A stretch of DNA of 64,000 nt from Halomarina ordinaria. Lineage in GTDB: Archaea; Halobacteriota; Halobacteria; Halobacteriales; Haloarculaceae. Shown here piece after piece: positions 8,695 to 16,437 of this stretch (position 1 is its first letter; each line of letters starts with the position of its first letter). The translations under genes were made by a program, and so were the position numbers. The notes under the pieces are model-generated. The model was not told where the DNA came from. It saw only the letters and a program-made list of their open reading frames with translations, and searched no databases. The DNA lies in contig NZ_JARRAH010000001.1 in the NCBI RefSeq assembly GCF_030553305.1, forward strand, positions 248,001 to 312,000, in the 5' to 3' direction.

Positions 8695-10202
8695 CGAACG
8701 TCGTCTACGAGGGCCCCCGCCGTATGCTCTCCGCCGATGATGCACATCGGGACGCCGATGCCGGGCGTGGTGAACCCGCCGGTGAAGTAGAGGCCGGAGA
8801 CGGCCTTCGAGCGGTGGGGCGGGCGCAGGAGCGCGGTCTGTCGGAGCGTGTGTGCCAGGCCGAGGGCGGTCCCCTGCGTGGCGTTGTAGCGGGCGGCGAA
8901 GTCGTCGACGCAGAACGACTTCTCGAAGACGATGCGGTCGCGCAGGTCGACGCCCGTGTGCTCGGCGAGGTCCGCGAGGACGAACTCGCGGTACTCCGCG
9001 CGCAGTTCGGGGGTGTCCTCCAGGCCGGGTGCGACGGGGACGAGCAGGAACAGGTTGCTGTGGCCCTCGGGGGCGACGGCGTCGTCGGTCCGACTCGGGA
9101 CGCAGGCGTAGTAGGCGGGGTCGTCGGGCCAGGCGGGGTCCTCGAAGATGTCGTCGAAGTGGGAATCCCAGTCGGTCGGGAGGACGAGCGTGTGGTGTTC
9201 GAGCGGGTCGACGTCGCCCTCGACGCCCAGGTAGAGGAGGAAGGCGCTCGGCGCGTAGGTGCGCGACGCCCAGTAGTCGGCGTCGTACTGGCGCTCGTGT
9301 TCGGGGAGGAGTTCCTGCTCGGTGTGGGCGTAGTCGGCGTCGCTGACGACGAACTCCGGGCGGTAGACCGCTCCATCGGTCGTCTCGACGTGGAAGCCCT
9401 CCCGCCGTTTCGTCACCTCAGTCACCTCGGCGTCGGTGGTGAACTCGACGCCGAGTTCCTCGCCGAGGGAGACGAGGCCGTCGACGACGGCGCCGATGCC
9501 GCCGTCGGGGTAGAACACGCCCATGTTGAAGTCGACGTGCGCCATCATGTTGTACAGCGCCGGGGTGTTCTTCGGCGACCCGCCGAGGAACACGAGCGTG
9601 TACTGCATTATCTGCTGGAGCTTCGGGTCGTCGAAGTAGTCGGCGACGTAGCCGTCCATCGTCCCGACGAGCTGGAGACCGATGGGGGCCGCCCGCATCA
9701 CGTCCAGGTCCACCCAGTCGCGCAGGCGGGGGCGGTCCTCGTAGACGAACTTCTCCATCGCCACCTCGTAGTGCGTCTCGCTCGTGTCGAGGTAGTCCTC
9801 CAGCGCCTCGCCGGCACCGGGTTCGATGGACTCGAAGAGCTCCACCATCTCCCCCCGGTCGTCGGTCACGTCGACCCTGTCGCCGTCCTTGTAGAAGATG
9901 CGGTAGTGGGGGTCCAGGCGCTCCAGTTCGTAGTAGTCGGACGGTTCCTTCCCGAAGTGCGAGAAGAAGCGCTCGAAGACGTCCGGCATGAGGTACCACG
10001 ACGGCCCCATGTCGAAGCGGAAGCCGTCGGCCTCCAGCCGGGAGGCGCGCCCCCCCATCTGTTCGTTCTTCTCCAGCACTTCGACGTCCGCGCCCGCCCG
10101 TGCGAGGTAACAGGCCGCAGAGAGGCCACCGAACCCGCCACCGACGACGACGACCGACCGGCCGGCGAGCGGCGTCCCCTCGACGTCCTGACGTACAACC
10201 AT
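8691..10202 (-). CDS. crtD: Carotenoid 3,4-desaturase CrtD, 503 aa
   Basis: FAD-dependent amine-oxidase-fold carotenoid desaturase. The dinucleotide-binding motif VVVGGGFGGLSAACYLARAG lies at about residues 18-37 and the C-terminal FAD/substrate signature YFTGGFTTPGIGVPMCIIGGEH near the end. It is assigned to CrtD rather than CrtI (phytoene desaturase) from its position at the head of the crtD-lyeJ-cruF operon; sequence alone would permit either. The predicted reaction introduces the 3,4 double bond in the C50 precursor. A TATA-like box 28 bp before the ATG suggests a leaderless mRNA. Confidence 0.88.
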   Translation of the reverse strand: MVVRQDVEGTPLAGRSVVVVGGGFGGLSAACYLARAGADVEVLEKNEQMGGRASRLEADGFRFDMGPSWYLMPDVFERFFSHFGKEPSDYYELERLDPHYRIFYKDGDRVDVTDDRGEMVELFESIEPGAGEALEDYLDTSETHYEVAMEKFVYEDRPRLRDWVDLDVMRAAPIGLQLVGTMDGYVADYFDDPKLQQIMQYTLVFLGGSPKNTPALYNMMAHVDFNMGVFYPDGGIGAVVDGLVSLGEELGVEFTTDAEVTEVTKRREGFHVETTDGAVYRPEFVVSDADYAHTEQELLPEHERQYDADYWASRTYAPSAFLLYLGVEGDVDPLEHHTLVLPTDWDSHFDDIFEDPAWPDDPAYYACVPSRTDDAVAPEGHSNLFLLVPVAPGLEDTPELRAEYREFVLADLAEHTGVDLRDRIVFEKSFCVDDFAARYNATQGTALGLAHTLRQTALLRPPHRSKAVSGLYFTGGFTTPGIGVPMCIIGGEHTAGALVDDVR

Positions 10203-10225
10203 ACCGTACGGTTCGCGCGGAGCGG

Positions 10226-10233
10226 TCTAAAAG
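10226..10233 (-). promoter_or_regulatory. TATA-like box of the crtD operon
   Basis: Read on the minus strand the sequence is CTTTTAGA, centred 28 bp before the crtD ATG. That is the spacing expected for haloarchaeal leaderless transcripts. The surrounding DNA is GC-rich, so the box stands out. Confidence 0.5.
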
Positions 10234-10297
10234 GCGCGTGGTCGGACGTGAACACGTCACGTAGTTACCGGAACCGGCAAGCCTTCCGAGAACCTCC

Positions 10298-10328
10298 GGA
10301 GTTAACTCCCGTACCCTCCATAGAGGGT
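10298..10328. promoter_or_regulatory. Two palindromes between divergent crtD and DoxX-like genes
   Basis: A perfect 12-bp palindrome ggagttaactcc (10298-10309) and a perfect hairpin accctc-cata-gagggt (10313-10328) sit between the two divergent promoters. The gttaac core of the first is centred 28 bp before a mini-ORF ATG at 10332 and may be that transcript's TATA element, so a regulator bound here would block it. Operator function is inferred. Confidence 0.45.
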
Positions 10329-10331
10329 GGT

Positions 10332-10373
10332 ATGAACCGTCCAGTAACGCGCACCACGGCGAGGGAGCGATAG
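10332..10373 (+). CDS. Possible 13-codon leader ORF before the DoxX-like gene
   Basis: An ATG-to-TAG frame (MNRPVTRTTARER) ends directly before the ATG of the next gene with no gap. Its ATG lies 28 bp after a TATA-like gttaac, so it may be the true 5' end of a leaderless mRNA, with the downstream gene translated by re-initiation. Similar short frames precede the UspA gene at 29880 and the ATPase gene at 38249. It could also be chance. Confidence 0.3.
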   Translation: MNRPVTRTTARER

Positions 10374-10826
10374 ATGGCCCAGACGACGACCGAGACGGAG
10401 AGCGACTCGGCTGAGACCGACACCGACACCGACGTCGACGTCGCGAGCGAGGGCGGCCGCGACGCGCCGTCGTTCCTCGGTCGCCTCCTGTTCGGGAGCG
10501 TGCTCGCGTACACCGCCATCGACAGCCTCCGCAACATCGAGGGGCAGGTCGCCTACGCGGAGTCGAAGGGCGTCCCCGAGGCCGACCGCCTCGTCCCCTT
10601 CGCGCTGGGGATGCTCTCGTTCGGGAGCATCGGCATCGTCCTCTGGCGGGTCCCGACGCTCGCCGCGGGCGCCGTCGCGACCTTCCTCGCGGCCATCACG
10701 CCGACGATGCACGACTTCTGGAACGCCGACGAGGACCAGAAGGCGAACGAGCAGAACCACTTCGTGAAGAACACGGCGATGCTCGGCGCGGCGCTGATCT
10801 TCCTCGAGCGCGCCCGCGAGAAGTAA
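10374..10826 (+). CDS. DoxX-like membrane protein, 150 aa
   Basis: An acidic 40-residue N-terminal tail (TDTDTDVDV) is followed by four predicted membrane helices with the family features RLLFGSVLAYTAIDSLRN, PFALGMLSFGSIGIVLWRVPTLAAG and an MHDFWNADEDQK...NHFVKNTAMLGAAL segment typical of DoxX proteins. DoxX-family proteins have been linked to quinol oxidase subunits and redox stress; the role here is unknown. It is divergent from crtD across a shared regulatory region. Confidence 0.78.
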   Translation: MAQTTTETESDSAETDTDTDVDVASEGGRDAPSFLGRLLFGSVLAYTAIDSLRNIEGQVAYAESKGVPEADRLVPFALGMLSFGSIGIVLWRVPTLAAGAVATFLAAITPTMHDFWNADEDQKANEQNHFVKNTAMLGAALIFLERAREK

Positions 10827-10934
10827 CGCAGGACCGACGGAACACGAGCCGACGACGCAGCACGAACGCGAGGCCGACCGGCGCTCACGGGACGAGCGCG
10901 AAACCGTTTCGCGGGCGGAGGAGAACCCACGACG

Positions 10935-12038
10935 ATGAGCGACTACGACCGGTGGCGACGCGAGGCGGTCCGGACCGGCCTCGCCGGCCGCGCCGCCGTC
11001 GCGTTCTACCGGGACGCGGCCCACCGGTATCGCGTCACCGTCGACGGCGAGCGCCGGACGTATCCGCTCGCCGCGAGACGGGAGTGGCTCACCCCCCGGC
11101 CCATCGGCGACGTCCTCGACCCGACGGTCGAGGGGGTGCGGACCGCCGTCGACGACCGTCTCGTCGAGCGCTTTCGCGCCAGACACGCCGCCCGGTCGGA
11201 CGGGGCCGGTCTCTGGAACGGCGCGACGTACGCACTCGCGTCCACGCGCCGGGGGCCGCCCTTCCGCCTCGTCCGCTCCGACTTCTTCTCCGGGCTCTCG
11301 ACGACCGAGGCGCTCGCCGAGGAACTGTACCGCGCGCTCTTCGAGGCGGGCGTCGCGTGCGACGCGTCCGACGCGGCGGTCCGCCGGGCGGTGCGGTCGG
11401 CCGACCTCCCCCGGCGGCGGCGCGTCGCGCCGACGGCGTCGGCGTTCTTCACCGACGACCCGTCACCGACCCACCTCGGCGCGGGCGTCCTGCCGGTCTT
11501 CGAGGCGGACGACGGCTACGCCACGGTCCTCGCGCGGCGGTCGGCGGATGTGGCGCACTACCCCGGCGCGCTCGCGTTCCCCGGCGCGGGCATCGTCGCA
11601 CCCGACGTAGCGGGCGACCCGCCGAGCCTCGAACGCTGCCTGCTCGCGGAGTTCTCCGAGGAGTTCTTCGACACCGAGGGGGACGACCCGCTCGGTCACG
11701 AAGGGGTGGGGCGGTTGCGCACGCTGCTCGACCGGGGCGACGCGCACCTCGACTACACGGGGGCCGGCGTGAACCTCGTCGGTGGGAACGGCCTCCTCTG
11801 TGCGCTCCTGTTCGTCGGGTCGCCGACCTTCACCCGATACCTCCGCGAGGCCAGTCGGCCGAACTGGGAGCGAGGGGGCCTGCAGTGGGTGTCCCTCGAC
11901 GAGGCCGACCGCCTGGCGGCGAGCGACTCGGGGACACTGGTGCCCCACGCCGCGCTCTGTCTGTTCGAGGGTGTTCGCCGCCTCGAACGCGGCTACGGCG
12001 TCGAGACCCCCCTCGACGTCCAGCGACCGACGCCGTGA
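10935..12038 (+). CDS. Nudix-like protein with degenerate Nudix box, 367 aa
   Basis: The C-terminal half (about residues 175-350) looks like a Nudix fold: LGAGVLPVFEADDGYATVLARRS, then PGALAFPGAGIVAPDV...LERCLLAEFSEEFFD in the place of the Nudix box. The consensus REUXEEXGU is altered to AEFSEEFF and the spacing after the Gly is longer, so pyrophosphatase activity is uncertain. The N-terminal 170 residues are unfamiliar. A close paralogue class occurs in haloarchaea as a protein of unknown role. The next gene (SDR) starts 49 bp downstream on the same strand. Confidence 0.6.
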   Translation: MSDYDRWRREAVRTGLAGRAAVAFYRDAAHRYRVTVDGERRTYPLAARREWLTPRPIGDVLDPTVEGVRTAVDDRLVERFRARHAARSDGAGLWNGATYALASTRRGPPFRLVRSDFFSGLSTTEALAEELYRALFEAGVACDASDAAVRRAVRSADLPRRRRVAPTASAFFTDDPSPTHLGAGVLPVFEADDGYATVLARRSADVAHYPGALAFPGAGIVAPDVAGDPPSLERCLLAEFSEEFFDTEGDDPLGHEGVGRLRTLLDRGDAHLDYTGAGVNLVGGNGLLCALLFVGSPTFTRYLREASRPNWERGGLQWVSLDEADRLAASDSGTLVPHAALCLFEGVRRLERGYGVETPLDVQRPTP

Positions 12039-12087
12039 GTGAGGCGCCGGACGAAACGACGAAACCGGTTCCTCCCCTCCCACCCGC

Positions 12088-12780
12088 ATGGAAGGGACCA
12101 CAGCGGTGGTGACCGGTGGGAGTCGGGGCATCGGAGCGAGCGTCGCCCGCCGGTTCGCGAGCGAGGGGGCATACGTCGTCGTCTGCGCCCGGAGCGACGG
12201 GACGCTCTCGTCGGTCGTCGACGACATCGAGGCCGACGGCGGGCACGTCACCGGCCTCCGGGCCGACGTGCGCGACGAGTTCGACGTCGAGCGGTTGATG
12301 GAGGTGGCCGCCCGCGAGGGCGACGGTATCGACCTCGTCGTCGCGGGGGCCGGCGTCTACCACGGGACGCCGGGGAACACGCCGCTCGTCGAGGAGGCCT
12401 ACAGCGTCTTCGACGACCACCTGCGGACCAACGGTCGGGGGGTCTACGCCGCGGTCAGGGAGGCCGTCCCCCACCTGAACGACGGGGCGCGAATCCTCGT
12501 CCCGTCGGGAGCGGTCGCCCGCGACCCGAAGCAGGGGTACGGTTCCTACGCCGTCTCGAAGGCGTTCGCGGAGGCGCTCGCCCGCCAGTTCGCCGTCGAA
12601 CTCGACGCCGCCGTTGGCGTCGTCGACCCCGGTACGGTCGACACCGACCTCACCGGCGGGGTCGGCCGGGACCCCGACGACGTCGCCGGACTGTTCCACT
12701 GGGCGGCCGCCGACGCTCCCACCGAGGACCTCGACGGCGGCGTCCTCGACCTGAAGGCGTGGAAGCGCGCGACGCGCTGA
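12088..12780 (+). CDS. Short-chain dehydrogenase/reductase (SDR), 230 aa
   Basis: SDR fold with TGGSRGIG at about residues 9-16, the Ser of ILVPSGAVA and the YxxxK pair in YAVSK. The usual NNAG is replaced by AGAG (VVAGAGVYHG). At 230 aa it is a little shorter than most classical SDRs. It carries the usual PGTVDTD loop after the active site. Substrate unknown. It follows the Nudix-like gene by 49 bp. Confidence 0.85.
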   Translation: MEGTTAVVTGGSRGIGASVARRFASEGAYVVVCARSDGTLSSVVDDIEADGGHVTGLRADVRDEFDVERLMEVAAREGDGIDLVVAGAGVYHGTPGNTPLVEEAYSVFDDHLRTNGRGVYAAVREAVPHLNDGARILVPSGAVARDPKQGYGSYAVSKAFAEALARQFAVELDAAVGVVDPGTVDTDLTGGVGRDPDDVAGLFHWAAADAPTEDLDGGVLDLKAWKRATR

Positions 12781-12800
12781 GCCTCGCCCTCGACCGAGGG

Positions 12801-12814
12801 TTTTAGTAATATAG
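12801..12814 (+). promoter_or_regulatory. TATA-like region of the ZIP transporter gene
   Basis: The sequence ttttagtaatatag is centred about 28 bp before the ATG at 12835, consistent with a leaderless transcript. The T-run may also help terminate the upstream SDR transcript. Confidence 0.5.
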
Positions 12815-12834
12815 AGCGTCGAGTTGTTAACCAG

Positions 12835-13695
12835 ATGGGTATCACGGACACGGTCGACCGGCCGGCGCTCGGCGCTCCCTCGCTCGTCGGCGGAAGCGCC
12901 GTCGTCGCGTTCGTCGCGCTCTCCGTCGTCGCGTTCTCGGCGGGACTCTGGAAGGTGGGCGTCATCAGCTGGGTCGCGTTCGGGGCGATGGCCGGCGCCG
13001 CACCCCTGGGTGTACGCGCCGCCGCGAGCGTCGACGCCCGCCGCCTCGTCTGGGGCTACGGCCTCGCCAGCGGTGCGATGGTCGCCAGCGCCGCGGCGTT
13101 CCTCCTCCCGCAGGCCATCGGCCTCGACCCGAAACTCGGCGGTTTCGGCGTGGCTGCGGGCCTGCTCGTCGGCTTCGGGTCGCACACCCTCGGCCACCGG
13201 GTCTCGCACCTCGACCTGCCGTTCGACGCGACGGCGGCGCAGCTCTCGGCGCACGCCCTCTCGGCGGGGCTCATCATCGGCCTCGTCTACGGGACCATGC
13301 CGGAGGTGGGCCTCCTGCTCGGCCTCGCCATCGTCTCGCACAAGGGGCCGGCGGGCTACGCCGCCGCCCGCCGCCTCGCGCGCGACGGCCGCTCGGCGTC
13401 GGTGCTCCTCCTGCCCGCGGCGGGCGTCGGGCTGACGGCCATCCCCGCCGCCGCGCTGGGGTTGCCGAGCGCGCCGGCGACGAACGCCGCCGTCTTCGGC
13501 TTCGCCGCCGGGGTCTTCCTCCACATCGCGATGGACTTCCTGCCGCGCTGTGAGGTGGGCAGCGAGGTCTCGGAACTAGCTGGGATAACCGCCGACGACC
13601 ACGCACTGCTCGACCGCCTCCGCCTCCACGCCGTCGCCAGCACCGGCCTCGGCGCGCTCGCCGTCTTCCTCGCGTGGGTCGCGCTCGGGGCCTGA
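12835..13695 (+). CDS. ZIP-family metal transporter, 286 aa
   Basis: Multi-pass membrane protein with about eight helices. The ZIP metal-site signatures are visible in helix IV (HALSAGLIIGL, His plus Ser) and helix V (VSHKGPAGYAAARRL, the HKxPxG-type motif). A His-poor loop separates the halves. ZIP proteins move divalent metals such as zinc into the cytoplasm; the metal here is not predictable. The gene convergently meets the YkgJ-type gene one base after its stop. Confidence 0.82.
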   Translation: MGITDTVDRPALGAPSLVGGSAVVAFVALSVVAFSAGLWKVGVISWVAFGAMAGAAPLGVRAAASVDARRLVWGYGLASGAMVASAAAFLLPQAIGLDPKLGGFGVAAGLLVGFGSHTLGHRVSHLDLPFDATAAQLSAHALSAGLIIGLVYGTMPEVGLLLGLAIVSHKGPAGYAAARRLARDGRSASVLLLPAAGVGLTAIPAAALGLPSAPATNAAVFGFAAGVFLHIAMDFLPRCEVGSEVSELAGITADDHALLDRLRLHAVASTGLGALAVFLAWVALGA

Positions 13696-13696
13696 C

Positions 13697-14212
13697 CTAC
13701 CGCGGGACGGTCTCGCTCGTCGGGTCGTCGACCTCCCAGAGCGGTCGCGGGAGGAACGCCGCCAGGTCGTCGACGACGCGCCGGTCCGACACCCCGAGCC
13801 CCTCGCAGTAGGTACGTGCAGCGTCGTGCACGTCGACGTGTATCTCGCCGTCTTCGACGGTGACGGAGAGCGGGAACACCGAACAGCGAGCGGGCTTCCA
13901 GTCGTACTCGGCGTGGAGCGCACAGCGACCGTCGTCGTCGAGGAACCGACAGGCCCGGCCGTCGACGTCGACGTGTTCCTCGCGGTCTTTGTCCTCACGC
14001 CCGACGACGTCACGGCCGCCGACGTTCCTCGTCGCGCGCTCGACGGCCGCGCGGGCCGCAGGGGGCGCTCCCGCCGCCTCGTCCTCGTAGAGGGGGACGC
14101 CGCGGTGACAGCACCAGGTACACGACTCGACGCACTCGAAGGTCAGGTCGGGGTCGAAGTCCACGACGGCCTCACAGCCCGGGTGGACCTCGACGCGCAG
14201 CGGGGTACTCAC
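13697..14212 (-). CDS. YkgJ-type cysteine-cluster protein, 171 aa
   Basis: Member of the CxxCxxCC (YkgJ/UPF0153) family that binds zinc or an iron-sulfur cluster. Cysteines are seen in FECVESCTWCC, in CRFLDDDGRCALH and in ARCSVFPL, the expected spacing. The start is a GTG at 14212 (protein MSTPLRVEV). Function of the family is unclear. Confidence 0.85.
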   Translation of the reverse strand: MSTPLRVEVHPGCEAVVDFDPDLTFECVESCTWCCHRGVPLYEDEAAGAPPAARAAVERATRNVGGRDVVGREDKDREEHVDVDGRACRFLDDDGRCALHAEYDWKPARCSVFPLSVTVEDGEIHVDVHDAARTYCEGLGVSDRRVVDDLAAFLPRPLWEVDDPTSETVPR

Positions 14213-14254
14213 GCCGGGCTAGTGTGCGAGGGAGAGACATACGTCCTTCGGCGG

Positions 14255-14575
14255 TCAGTTGTAGCCCCGCCAGCGGTGGCCGCACTCCTGGCACTTGAAG
14301 AAGCGCGTCGGCGGTTCGTCGGCGCTCCCGGTCTGTTTGATGGTGTACCACGCTCGGTCGTGGCCACACTGCTCGCAGACCTCCTTCGCGCTCGGGAGGC
14401 CCTCGTCGCCGGCGTCCTCGGTCGTCTCGACGACGTCGTCGAAGGTCTGGCGCTCCGTGCTGACGAACTCGGCGGCCCGTTCCGCGTCCTTCTCGACACG
14501 CGCGCCGCAGGACGAACAGACCATCTCCGGACCGTCGGCGTGCATCAGGGAACCGCAGTCGTCACAGAACTGCAT
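14255..14575 (-). CDS. tfs: Transcription factor S (TFS/TFIIS-like), 106 aa
   Basis: Two zinc ribbons: N-terminal CDDC...CSSC (residues 4-24) resembling RNA polymerase subunit Rpb9/RpoM and C-terminal CEQC...CQEC. The tip of the second ribbon carries SADEPPTRFFKC, with the acidic DE pair that TFIIS/TFS inserts into the polymerase active site to stimulate transcript cleavage. Length is normal for archaeal TFS. Confidence 0.92.
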   Translation of the reverse strand: MQFCDDCGSLMHADGPEMVCSSCGARVEKDAERAAEFVSTERQTFDDVVETTEDAGDEGLPSAKEVCEQCGHDRAWYTIKQTGSADEPPTRFFKCQECGHRWRGYN

Positions 14576-14627
14576 GGCTCGACTACGTCGCCGTCGGTGA
14601 AAAACGACCGGGCGACTCGCTCATCCC

Positions 14628-15596
14628 TCAGCCGTCGTCGACGATGCGCGCCCCCCGGTTGCGCCCTGCGACGACAGACACGCTCCCCTCGACGCCGGCG
14701 TCGGCGAGCGCCTCGCGGCCGGCCGAGCGCGCCGCCCGTTCCCTGTCGGCGTCGGTGACGCCGTAGACGGCCGGCCCCCACGAGGACTGCCCGACACCGC
14801 TGACAGCCGGCGAGGAGCGCAGTTCGGCGACGATATCGCCGGCGGGCGGGCGGTAGACGCCGCCCTGCTCGTCTGCGTACCACGCGCCGTTGAGGCGGCC
14901 GAAGGCGGCGACGGCCGCCCCGAAACGGTCGACGTTCCCCTCCGCGACGGCCGGGAGCACGCGCCGCAGGAGCGTCGCCGCGAGGTCGTCGGCGATGGCG
15001 GCGTCCGCGCGCTCGACGACCGAGCGCATGCTCTCGTCCTCCTCGGTGCCGTGCATCCCGTCGGCGGCGTCGGGGACGACGAGGAGGAAGCGCCAGTCGG
15101 CGGGCACGTCGTGGCGGGCGAGGACCGCCGGGACCGTCCACTCGCCGGGCGGTGGCGGGGCGGTGGTGAAGCGCTCCGCGGGGTGGCCGGCGTCGGTGAC
15201 GAAGCCGCCGCGCTCGAAGGCGGCGACGCCGACGCCGCTTCGGCCGCCTCGGCCGAGCGCGGGGGCGGCCTCGCGGACCGTCGCCGTCCGGTCGTGGGCG
15301 CGGGCGACGGCCGCGAACGCCGCGAGCGCGTGCTGGGTGCCGCTCCCGAGGCCGACGTGGCGCGGTAACCCCTCGACGAGGCGGACGCGCGCGCCGGGGA
15401 CCGAGAGGACGTCGCAGGCGCGCTCGACGGTCGACGCCAGTTCCGGGTCGGCGTCGACGTCGCCCGCGGGGTGGGCCTCGACGACCGCGCGCGGCCCGTC
15501 GAGCGACACGCCGACGCCACCGTAGAGGCGCTCGTGGGCCAGCGAGAGGTTCTGGAACCCGAAGTGGAGGCGCGCGCCCGTCTCGACTCGAACCAT
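14628..15596 (-). CDS. Beta-ribofuranosylaminobenzene 5'-phosphate synthase-like GHMP kinase, 322 aa
   Basis: GHMP-superfamily protein beginning MVRVETGARLHFGFQNLS, typical of RFAP synthase. The GHMP ATP-loop appears as RHVGLGSGTQHALAAF at about residues 110-125. RFAP synthase joins p-hydroxybenzoate or p-aminobenzoate to PRPP in the first dedicated step of methanopterin synthesis. Haloarchaea use folate-type carbon carriers, so the physiological role here is uncertain. It lies 49 bp from the glycosyltransferase gene on the same strand. Confidence 0.82.
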   Translation of the reverse strand: MVRVETGARLHFGFQNLSLAHERLYGGVGVSLDGPRAVVEAHPAGDVDADPELASTVERACDVLSVPGARVRLVEGLPRHVGLGSGTQHALAAFAAVARAHDRTATVREAAPALGRGGRSGVGVAAFERGGFVTDAGHPAERFTTAPPPPGEWTVPAVLARHDVPADWRFLLVVPDAADGMHGTEEDESMRSVVERADAAIADDLAATLLRRVLPAVAEGNVDRFGAAVAAFGRLNGAWYADEQGGVYRPPAGDIVAELRSSPAVSGVGQSSWGPAVYGVTDADRERAARSAGREALADAGVEGSVSVVAGRNRGARIVDDG

Positions 15597-15645
15597 GCCG
15601 GGGGGACACGCGGCGGTCGTATGCCGGTTGCGTCACCGGAAAGGC

Positions 15646-16341
15646 CTACCAGTCGCGGAAGTAGCCGGTGCCGGGGTCCCGCCCCGTCGCGTAGCGCGCG
15701 TAGCCGACGACGTAGCGCCAGAGCAGCCCCCAGTACCCCTCCTCGCGCTGTCTGCGGACCGACGTCCGGACCCACGCGTGGGGGTCGTACACCTGTTCGC
15801 CGTAGGCCTTCATCCGCAGCGAGCAGTCGGTGTCCTCCATGAAGGGGAGCGACTCGTCGAAGCCGCCGGCGTCGAGGAACGCGCCCCGGCGATAACTGCA
15901 GTTGTTCCCGCTCGCCTGGACGAACCCGACCGGCCAGGAGACGCGGTACCAGTAGTCGGAGAGGAGTTTGAACAGGAGGCGGTCCGTCGCGTCGCCGTCG
16001 AGCGGTCTGAGGGGGCCGCCGACGCCGACGACGCGCTCGTCGCGGTAGTGGCTCAGGTGGCGCTCGACCCACCCCGGCGGGACGACGGTGTCGGCGTCGG
16101 TGAAACAGACCACCTCGGTGTCCGCGGCGCACGCACCCCGGTTGCGGGCGGCCGCGGGCCCGTCCTCGCCGTCGTCGACGAGAACGCGGTCCGCGGCAGG
16201 GTGTGCGCGCGCCGCGCGGTCGGTACCGTCGTCGCCACCGACGACGACGACCACCGTCGCCCCCTGCCCGGCGAGGGCGTCGAGCGCGCGCGTCACGACA
16301 CGGCGCTCGTTGTACGCGGGGATGACGACGGTGGCGTCCAT
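15646..16341 (-). CDS. Family 2 glycosyltransferase, 231 aa
   Basis: GT-A fold glycosyltransferase. The N-terminal VVIPAYNE block, the metal-binding DAD in VCFTDADTVVPPGWVE and the acceptor-side MEDTDCSLR (ED motif) are visible. No membrane anchor is seen except a weakly hydrophobic C-terminal region. It diverges from the phosphatase-fold gene at 16438 with 96 bp between starts. Both kinds of gene are common near haloarchaeal surface-glycan loci, so a role in cell-envelope glycosylation is a reasonable inference only. Confidence 0.85.
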   Translation of the reverse strand: MDATVVIPAYNERRVVTRALDALAGQGATVVVVVGGDDGTDRAARAHPAADRVLVDDGEDGPAAARNRGACAADTEVVCFTDADTVVPPGWVERHLSHYRDERVVGVGGPLRPLDGDATDRLLFKLLSDYWYRVSWPVGFVQASGNNCSYRRGAFLDAGGFDESLPFMEDTDCSLRMKAYGEQVYDPHAWVRTSVRRQREEGYWGLLWRYVVGYARYATGRDPGTGYFRDW

Positions 16342-16437
16342 ACCCGACGGGCCGCCGGCGAGTGGTTAACGCTGGCGGTTCGGGGGGCGTGCCGCACGAC
16401 TTATCCCCGAACCGCCCCACCCCTCCACCAGTCGCCA

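Noticed and set aside
8691..10202. Assignment of the desaturase as CrtI (phytoene desaturase)
   Set aside because: Sequence allows it, but its place at the head of the lyeJ-cruF operon fits CrtD; CrtI is expected elsewhere.
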